The translations under genes and the position numbers were made by a program. The notes beneath the pieces were generated by a model, which worked only from the letters and a program-made list of their open reading frames with translations, made no database searches and was not told where the DNA came from. Below are positions 58,477-64,000 of a stretch of 64,000 bases of DNA, in pieces (within the stretch, counting starts at the first letter, position 1; every line of letters starts with the position of its first letter). The DNA is from an uncultured Bacteroidales bacterium. GTDB taxonomy: Bacteria; Bacteroidota; Bacteroidia; Bacteroidales; Bacteroidaceae. The stretch covers positions 1 through 64,000 of the forward strand of contig CACYZY010000010.1 of NCBI GenBank assembly GCA_902779085.1. Direction: 5' to 3'.

Positions 58477-59301
58477 ATGGCAGTACGTAAATTTAAACCC
58501 ACAACACCGGGTCAAAGACATAAAATTATTGGTACATTCGAAGAGATTACTGCACGTGTACCAGAGAAAACTCTTGTCTTTGGTGTTAAGAAGTCAGGCG
58601 GTCGTAACAATACTGGTAAGATGACCATGCGTTATATTGGTGGTGGTCATACCAAGGTGATTCGTAATATTGACTTCAAGCGTAATAAAGATGGCATTCC
58701 AGCAGTTGTAAAGACTATCGAGTACGATCCTAACCGTTCAGCTCGTATCGCACTGCTGTTCTATGCAGATGGTGAAAAACGCTATATTATTGCTCCTGAT
58801 GGTCTGCAGGTAGGTGCTACTCTGTTGTCAGGTCCAGATGTGGCTCCTGAAGTAGGTAACGCTCTTCCTTTGCAGAATATACCTGTAGGTACAGTGATTC
58901 ATAATATCGAGTTGCGTCCAGGTCAGGGTGCAGCGCTTGTTCGTTCTGCTGGTAATTTCGCACAGCTTACCTCTCGTGAGGGTAACTACTGTGTAATCAA
59001 ATTGCCTTCAGGTGAATTGCGCAAGATCTTGAGCGCATGTAAAGCTACTGTAGGTAGCGTTGGTAATTCAGATCATGGTCTGGAGAGCTCTGGTAAGGCT
59101 GGTCGCTCTCGCTGGTTAGGACGTCGTCCTCACAACCGTGGTGTTGTTATGAACCCAGTTGATCACCCAATGGGTGGTGGTGAAGGTCGTGCTTCTGGTG
59201 GTCACCCAAGATCTCGCAAGGGCTTGTACTCTAAGGGTCTCAAGACTCGTGCTCCAAAGAAGCAGTCTTCTAAGTATATTATTGAGAGAAGAAAGAAGTA
59301 A
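58477..59301 (+). CDS. rplB: 50S ribosomal protein L2
   Basis: 274 residues; near the peptidyl-transferase centre. [18 protein letters not shown] and [19 protein letters not shown] with its conserved His are present. Confidence 0.97.
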   Translation: MAVRKFKPTTPGQRHKIIGTFEEITARVPEKTLVFGVKKSGGRNNTGKMTMRYIGGGHTKVIRNIDFKRNKDGIPAVVKTIEYDPNRSARIALLFYADGEKRYIIAPDGLQVGATLLSGPDVAPEVGNALPLQNIPVGTVIHNIELRPGQGAALVRSAGNFAQLTSREGNYCVIKLPSGELRKILSACKATVGSVGNSDHGLESSGKAGRSRWLGRRPHNRGVVMNPVDHPMGGGEGRASGGHPRSRKGLYSKGLKTRAPKKQSSKYIIERRKK

Positions 59302-59322
59302 TCTGAATAAATCGAATATATT

Positions 59323-59589
59323 ATGAGTCGTTCATTAAAGAAAGGTCCGTATATCAACGTGAAACTTGAGAAGAAAGTTCTCGCCATGAATGAAGGTGGT
59401 AAGAAGGACGTTATCAAGACATGGGCTCGTGCATCAATGATTTCTCCTGATTTCGTTGGTCACACCATCGCGGTGCATAACGGAAATAAATTCATTCCTG
59501 TTTACATTACCGAGAACATGGTAGGTCACAAGTTGGGTGAATTCTCTCCAACACGTACCTTCAAGGGTCACTCTGGTAACAGGAAATAA
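59323..59589 (+). CDS. rpsS: 30S ribosomal protein S19
   Basis: 88 residues; head protein. [14 protein letters not shown] and [16 protein letters not shown] are diagnostic. Confidence 0.97.
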   Translation: MSRSLKKGPYINVKLEKKVLAMNEGGKKDVIKTWARASMISPDFVGHTIAVHNGNKFIPVYITENMVGHKLGEFSPTRTFKGHSGNRK

Positions 59590-59625
59590 AGACAGGTAAA
59601 ATTAGATAAAAAGTAATATTAAATA

Positions 59626-60036
59626 ATGGGAGCAAGAAAGAAAATATCGGCTGAAAAGAGAAAAGAAGCCCTCAAGACTATGTATTTCGCCAAGCTGAAC
59701 AATGTTCCTACATCTCCCCGCAAGATGCGTCTGGTAGCAGATATGATTCGCGGTATGGAGGTTAACAGAGCACTTGGCGTACTGAAGTTCTCTTCAAAGG
59801 AGCCCGCAGCTAAAGTTGAGAAACTGCTGCGTTCTGCTATTGCAAACTGGGAGCAGAAGAACGAGCGCAAAGCTGAAAGCGGAGAACTGTTCGTGACCAA
59901 GATTTTTGTTGATGGTGGTATGACCCTCAAGCGTATGAGGCCAGCACCACAGGGTAGAGGATATAGAATCCGCAAGCGTTCTAACCATGTAACGCTGTTC
60001 GTGGGCTCTAAGGTTAATAACGAAGATCAAAATTAA
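59626..60036 (+). CDS. rplV: 50S ribosomal protein L22
   Basis: 136 residues; tunnel wall. [20 protein letters not shown] and the loop [19 protein letters not shown], the macrolide-relevant hairpin, are normal. Confidence 0.97.
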   Translation: MGARKKISAEKRKEALKTMYFAKLNNVPTSPRKMRLVADMIRGMEVNRALGVLKFSSKEPAAKVEKLLRSAIANWEQKNERKAESGELFVTKIFVDGGMTLKRMRPAPQGRGYRIRKRSNHVTLFVGSKVNNEDQN

Positions 60037-60041
60037 GGTTT

Positions 60042-60767
60042 ATGGGACAGAAAGTTAATCCGATAAGTAATCGTTTGGGAATCATCCGTGGATGGGATTC
60101 TAATTGGTACGGTGGCAAGAACTATGGTGACCGTTTGTTGGAAGACAGCAAGATACGCAAGTATCTGAATGCTCGTCTGGCAAAGGCAAGCGTATCACGC
60201 ATCGTGATTGAACGTACACTGAAACTTGTTACAATTACAGTATGTACTTCACGTCCAGGTATTATCATTGGAAAAGGTGGTCAGGAAGTTGATAAGTTGA
60301 AAGAGGAATTGAAGAAGATCACTGACAAGGAGATCCAGATCAATATCTTTGAAGTACGCCGTCCAGAGTTGGATGCTGTTATCGTAGCTAACAACGTAGC
60401 TCGTCAGGTGGAAGGTAAGATCGCTTACCGTCGTGCCATCAAGATGGCTATCGCCAATACAATGCGCATGGGTGCTGAAGGTATCAAGATTCAGATCTCA
60501 GGTCGTTTGAATGGTGCTGAAATGGCACGCTCTGAAATGTATAAGGAGGGTAGAACTCCTTTGCACACCTTCCGTGCAGACATTGACTACTGCTTGGCAG
60601 AGGCACTGACTAAGGTAGGTATCCAGGGTGTGAAAGTATGGATTTGCAGAGGAGAGGTTTACGGCAAGCGTGATTTGGCGCCTAACTTCACTCAGCCAAA
60701 GGATTCCGGTCGTGGCAACAATGGCAACGGCGGAAGAAACTTTAAGAGAAAAAAGAATAACCGCTAA
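60042..60767 (+). CDS. rpsC: 30S ribosomal protein S3
   Basis: 241 residues; mRNA entry. KH domain with [14 protein letters not shown] and a C-terminal Gly/Asn-rich basic tail ([16 protein letters not shown]). Confidence 0.97.
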   Translation: MGQKVNPISNRLGIIRGWDSNWYGGKNYGDRLLEDSKIRKYLNARLAKASVSRIVIERTLKLVTITVCTSRPGIIIGKGGQEVDKLKEELKKITDKEIQINIFEVRRPELDAVIVANNVARQVEGKIAYRRAIKMAIANTMRMGAEGIKIQISGRLNGAEMARSEMYKEGRTPLHTFRADIDYCLAEALTKVGIQGVKVWICRGEVYGKRDLAPNFTQPKDSGRGNNGNGGRNFKRKKNNR

Positions 60768-60785
60768 TTTTGAAGTTTAGAAATT

Positions 60786-61223
60786 ATGTTACAACCAAAA
60801 AGAGTTAAATACAGAAGACCGCAAGATGGTCGTGGCCGTAAGGGCGATGCCCACAGAGGTACCACACTGGCATTCGGTTCTTTCGGTATTAAGGCACTTG
60901 AGCGTAAGTGGATTACCGCTCAGCAGATTGAAGCTGCTCGTATTGCAGTAACAAGATATATGCAACGTCAAGGTCAGATCTGGATTCGTATATTCCCAGA
61001 TAAGCCTATCACTCGTAAGCCTGCTGATGTGCGTATGGGTAAAGGTAAGGGTGATCCAGCAGGGTGGGTTGCACCAGTTACTCCAGGTAGAATCATTATC
61101 GAGGCCGAGGGCGTTCCTTTCGATATAGCTAAGGAAGCTTTGCGTCTGGCTGCTCAGAAACTGCCTATCACAACGAAGTTCGTTGTAAGGCGTGATTACG
61201 ATTATCAGAATCAAAATGCGTAA
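60786..61223 (+). CDS. rplP: 50S ribosomal protein L16
   Basis: 145 residues; binds the A-site tRNA region. [20 protein letters not shown] and [15 protein letters not shown] are family motifs. Confidence 0.97.
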   Translation: MLQPKRVKYRRPQDGRGRKGDAHRGTTLAFGSFGIKALERKWITAQQIEAARIAVTRYMQRQGQIWIRIFPDKPITRKPADVRMGKGKGDPAGWVAPVTPGRIIIEAEGVPFDIAKEALRLAAQKLPITTKFVVRRDYDYQNQNA

Positions 61224-61228
61224 AAGAT

Positions 61229-61423
61229 ATGAAGATAGCAGAAATTAGAGAATTAACTACCGCTGATCTGAAGGAAAGAGTGGAGACCGAGAAAGTGAAG
61301 TTGCACCAGATGATGTTGAATCATGCAATCTCTCCTCTGGAAGATCCTTCTCAGATCAAGAAATTACGCAAGACTATTGCACGCATGTTGACAATCCTGC
61401 GTGAAAGAGAACTTAACAATTAA
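61229..61423 (+). CDS. rpmC: 50S ribosomal protein L29
   Basis: 64 residues, helical hairpin: EIRELTTADLKERVETEK and LRKTIARMLTILRERE. Confidence 0.96.
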   Translation: MKIAEIRELTTADLKERVETEKVKLHQMMLNHAISPLEDPSQIKKLRKTIARMLTILRERELNN

Positions 61424-61435
61424 TTGATGGCCTTG

Positions 61436-61693
61436 ATGGAAGCAAGAAATTTAAGAAAAGTGAGAACAGGGGTTGTCCTGAGCAATAAGATGGATAAGAC
61501 TATCACTGTGGCTTCTAAGTTTAAAGTGAAGCACCCCTTGTATGGCAAGTTCGTCAGCAAGACGAAGAAGTATTACGCTCATGATGAAAAAAATGAGTGC
61601 AACATCGGTGATACCGTACGTATCATGGAAACTCGTCCGCTGAGCAAGCTGAAGAGATGGAGATTAGTAGAAATAACTGAAAGAGCTAAGTAA
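61436..61693 (+). CDS. rpsQ: 30S ribosomal protein S17
   Basis: 85 residues; binds helix 11 of 16S rRNA. The start [20 protein letters not shown] is the family's N-terminus; an in-frame ATG at 61427 (3 residues longer) and a TTG at 61424 are possible alternatives. It contains [19 protein letters not shown]. Confidence 0.93.
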   Translation: MEARNLRKVRTGVVLSNKMDKTITVASKFKVKHPLYGKFVSKTKKYYAHDEKNECNIGDTVRIMETRPLSKLKRWRLVEITERAK

Positions 61694-61695
61694 TT

Positions 61696-62061
61696 ATGAT
61701 ACAAGTAGAGACCAAACTTACTGTATGCGATAACAGTGGAGCACGTGAGGCTCTGTGCATTCGCGTTCTGGGTAGTACTGGGCGCCGTTATGCTTCTGTT
61801 GGTGACGTTATCGTTGTTGCCGTTCAGAATGTTATCCCTTCAAGTGATATTAAAAAAGGTGCAGTGTCAAAAGCTTTGATCGTGCGTACTAAGAAAGAAA
61901 TTCGTCGTGCTGACGGTTCTTATATTCGCTTCGACGATAATGCTTGTGTGTTGTTGAATAATGCAGGCGAACTTCGCGGTAGCCGTATCTTCGGCCCTGT
62001 AGCCCGCGAGCTTCGTGCTACTAACATGAAAGTAGTCTCACTAGCTCCTGAAGTACTTTAA
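61696..62061 (+). CDS. rplN: 50S ribosomal protein L14
   Basis: 121 residues. [20 protein letters not shown] and [13 protein letters not shown] are diagnostic. First gene of the spc-type block. Confidence 0.97.
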   Translation: MIQVETKLTVCDNSGAREALCIRVLGSTGRRYASVGDVIVVAVQNVIPSSDIKKGAVSKALIVRTKKEIRRADGSYIRFDDNACVLLNNAGELRGSRIFGPVARELRATNMKVVSLAPEVL

Positions 62062-62081
62062 TTTTTTAAAGTTTTACACTA

Positions 62082-62402
62082 ATGAGTAAATTGCATATTA
62101 AAAAGAACGATCAGGTTTATGTTAATGCCGGTGAAGATAAAGGCAAGACTGGTCGCGTGTTGAAGGTTCTTGTTAAGGAGAACCGTGCCATTGTTGAAGG
62201 TGTCAACATGGTTCAGAAGAGCACCAAGCCTAATGCAAAGAACCCTCAGGGTGGTTTTGTAAAGAAAGAGGCTCCTATTCATATTTCAAATTTGAATCCT
62301 TTGGATCCTAAGACTGGCAAGCCTACTCGTATTGGTAGAAGATTGGGCGATAATGGTAAATTAGTTCGTTACGCTAAAAAATCAGGTGAGGAGATTAAGT
62401 GA
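62082..62402 (+). CDS. rplX: 50S ribosomal protein L24
   Basis: 106 residues with the KOW domain: [20 protein letters not shown]. Its stop codon overlaps the rplE start (TGATG). Confidence 0.96.
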   Translation: MSKLHIKKNDQVYVNAGEDKGKTGRVLKVLVKENRAIVEGVNMVQKSTKPNAKNPQGGFVKKEAPIHISNLNPLDPKTGKPTRIGRRLGDNGKLVRYAKKSGEEIK

Positions 62403-62953
62403 TGAGTAATACTGCAAGTTTAAAGAAAGAATATACTGAGCGTATCGCTCCTGTTTTGAAAGCTAAGTTCCAGTACACTTCTACAATGCAGATTCCTGTG
62501 TTGAAGAAAATTGTTGTAAACCAAGGTTTAGGTGGTGCTGTTGCTGATAAGAAGATTATTGACGATGCTATCAACGAGCTTACTGCCATCACTGGCCAGA
62601 AGGCTGTTGCAACCCTCTCTAAAAAGGATATCGCTAACTTCAAGTTGCGTAAAAAGATGCCTATCGGTGTAATGGTAACATTGCGTCGTGAGCGCATGTA
62701 TGAATTCCTTGAGAAGCTGATCCGTGTGGCTCTGCCTCGTATCCGTGATTTCAAGGGTATTGAAAGCAAACTGGATGGCCGTGGTAACTATTCACTGGGT
62801 ATTCAGGAGCAGATTATTTTCCCAGAAATCAATATCGACAGCGTACAGTCTATCAAGGGTATGAACATTACGTTCGTCACTTCAGCCAATACCGACGAAG
62901 AAGGATATGCTTTGTTGAAGGAATTCGGTTTACCTTTTAAGAATAAAGATTGA
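62402..62953 (+). CDS. rplE: 50S ribosomal protein L5
   Basis: 183 residues; 5S rRNA binding. [39 protein letters not shown] start at ATG 62402, not the GTG one codon upstream. Confidence 0.97.
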   Translation: MSNTASLKKEYTERIAPVLKAKFQYTSTMQIPVLKKIVVNQGLGGAVADKKIIDDAINELTAITGQKAVATLSKKDIANFKLRKKMPIGVMVTLRRERMYEFLEKLIRVALPRIRDFKGIESKLDGRGNYSLGIQEQIIFPEINIDSVQSIKGMNITFVTSANTDEEGYALLKEFGLPFKNKD

Positions 62954-62959
62954 TATATT

Positions 62960-63259
62960 ATGGCAAAAGAATCAATGAAGGCACGTGAGGTAAAACGTGC
63001 GAAACTTGTAGCAAAATATGCCGCTAAAAGAGCAGCCCTGAAGGAAATCGTGAGAAAAGGTGAACCTGCTGATGCTTACGAAGCAGCTCAGAAACTGCAG
63101 GCTATTCCAAAGAATGCCAACCCAATCCGCTTGCACAACCGTTGCAAGATGAGTGGTCGCCCAAAAGGATATCTCCGTCAGTTTGGCATTTCAAGAATTG
63201 CATTCCGTGAGATGGCTTCAAACGGTTTGATTCCTGGCGTACATAAGGCAAGCTGGTAA
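62960..63259 (+). CDS. rpsN: 30S ribosomal protein S14 (zinc-independent form)
   Basis: 99 residues, the long form without the CxxC zinc pairs: [20 protein letters not shown] has one Cys only. Such C-minus S14 is usual in Bacteroidota. Confidence 0.97.
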   Translation: MAKESMKAREVKRAKLVAKYAAKRAALKEIVRKGEPADAYEAAQKLQAIPKNANPIRLHNRCKMSGRPKGYLRQFGISRIAFREMASNGLIPGVHKASW

Positions 63260-63313
63260 AAGTAATGTTTAAATATTGTCAGGGTAGTCCTGATTAATTT
63301 AATTATTTATTAT

Positions 63314-63709
63314 ATGACAGATCCAATAGCAGATTATTTGACGAGGTTAAGAAACGCTATTCAGGCAAAGCACAGAGTAGTGGAGATTCCTGCCTCAAAT
63401 TTGAAAAAAGAAATCACTAAGATTCTTTTTGACAAGGGCTACATTCTTAATTATAAGTTTGTAGAAGACGGTCCTCAGGGCACCATCAAGGTAGCGCTGA
63501 AGTATGACCCAGTGAATAAAGTGAACGCAATCAAGAAGCTCATCCGCGTGTCTTCTCCTGGTTTGCGTAAGTACACTGGTTATAAAGAGATGCCAAGAGT
63601 TATCAATGGCTTGGGTATTGCTATTCTTTCAACATCTAAAGGTGTGATGACAGACAAAGAAGCTGCCGAGCTGAAGATTGGTGGCGAAGTGTTGTGTTAC
63701 ATTTATTAA
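63314..63709 (+). CDS. rpsH: 30S ribosomal protein S8
   Basis: 131 residues. DPIADYLTRLRNAIQAKH at the start and ISTSKGVMTDKEAA near the C-terminus. In E. coli S8 represses the spc operon at the rplE region; not shown here. Confidence 0.97.
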   Translation: MTDPIADYLTRLRNAIQAKHRVVEIPASNLKKEITKILFDKGYILNYKFVEDGPQGTIKVALKYDPVNKVNAIKKLIRVSSPGLRKYTGYKEMPRVINGLGIAILSTSKGVMTDKEAAELKIGGEVLCYIY

Positions 63710-63723
63710 TAGGAGGATTTAGC

Positions 63724-64000
63724 ATGTCTAGAATAGGAAAATTACCCATTAACATTCCTGCTGGAGTTACAGTTAACTTCAAGGATGACGTAGTTACCGT
63801 AAAGGGACCAAAGGGCGAATTGAGCCAGTATGTTAATCCTGCTATCAAGGTTACTATCGAGGATGGCCATATTTCATTTGTTGAAAATGAAGAAACCATG
63901 CAGGACGATCCTAAGCAGCGCCATGCATTCCATGGTTTGTACCGTGCGTTGATTAACAATATGGTGATTGGTGTATCTGAGGGATATAAGAAAGAACTTG
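63724..64000 (+). CDS. rplF: 50S ribosomal protein L6 (3' partial)
   Basis: Begins with SRIGKLPINIPAGVTVNF, the L6 N-terminus, after a strong AGGAGG (63711-63716). The window ends after about 92 residues, in the middle of the protein. Confidence 0.94.
   Translation, partial: MSRIGKLPINIPAGVTVNFKDDVVTVKGPKGELSQYVNPAIKVTIEDGHISFVENEETMQDDPKQRHAFHGLYRALINNMVIGVSEGYKKEL

Overview
The window reads as a chromosomal segment of a Bacteroidota bacterium, most likely of the Prevotella/Segatella group within Bacteroidales. The evidence is a SusC/SusD pair, NigD-like and rhodanese lipoproteins, Bacteroidota-type ribosomal proteins, and many promoters with a TAnnTTTG -7 box and a TTG about 19-20 nt upstream. 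Start codons mostly lack Shine-Dalgarno sequences. Nearly all of the sequence is coding and most of it is housekeeping.

Layout: (1) 1-5.4 kb: 3' part of a SusC transporter, its SusD lipoprotein, a strong terminator and a BASS-family transporter. (2) 5.4-19 kb: glycine-zipper lipoprotein behind tRNA-Ser(CGA), small outer-membrane barrel protein, priA, a two-gene AmmeMemoRadiSam module (Memo-AMMECR1 fusion plus radical SAM enzyme), a 7TM-HD phosphohydrolase, gltX-waaA, a gamma-carbonic-anhydrase-like protein and an M24 aminopeptidase. (3) 19-33.6 kb: rpsU, a Xer-type recombinase, hpf, a tRNA cluster (Thr, Tyr, Thr), tuf, tRNA-Trp, secE-nusG-rplKAJL-rpoBC. (4) 33.7-38.7 kb: PASTA protein, RluD-type pseudouridine synthase, ddl, acyltransferase and two lipoproteins. 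(5) 39-47.2 kb: guaB, two parvulin-type periplasmic chaperones, an OstA/LptA-like protein, a small membrane protein and mutL. (6) 47.2-52.6 kb, minus strand: GH13 amylase, lpxH, a DUF59 Fe-S factor, radC, a GT2 glycosyltransferase and efp. (7) 52.7-64 kb: rpmH, then rpsL-rpsG-fusA and the S10/spc ribosomal operon, cut by the window end inside rplF.

The main anomaly is tuf. The reading frame is open but encodes only 341 residues: about 55 residues are missing in frame between REHILL and NGVEKW. The missing part carries the NKxD (G4) and SA(L/K) (G5) guanine-recognition motifs. If real this EF-Tu should not work as a GTPase, so an assembly collapse, a second intact copy elsewhere, or a strain variant must be considered.

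Other points of interest are the AmmeMemoRadiSam module, whose function is unknown, and three families of short intergenic repeats. These are a REP-like palindromic element near 9.15-9.25 kb and again near 38.74-38.83 kb, an AT-rich element with an alternating CG core at 19.09 and 53.12 kb, and a 22-nt tandem repeat at 53.02-53.08 kb. No CRISPR array, rRNA, phage or insertion sequence was recognised.
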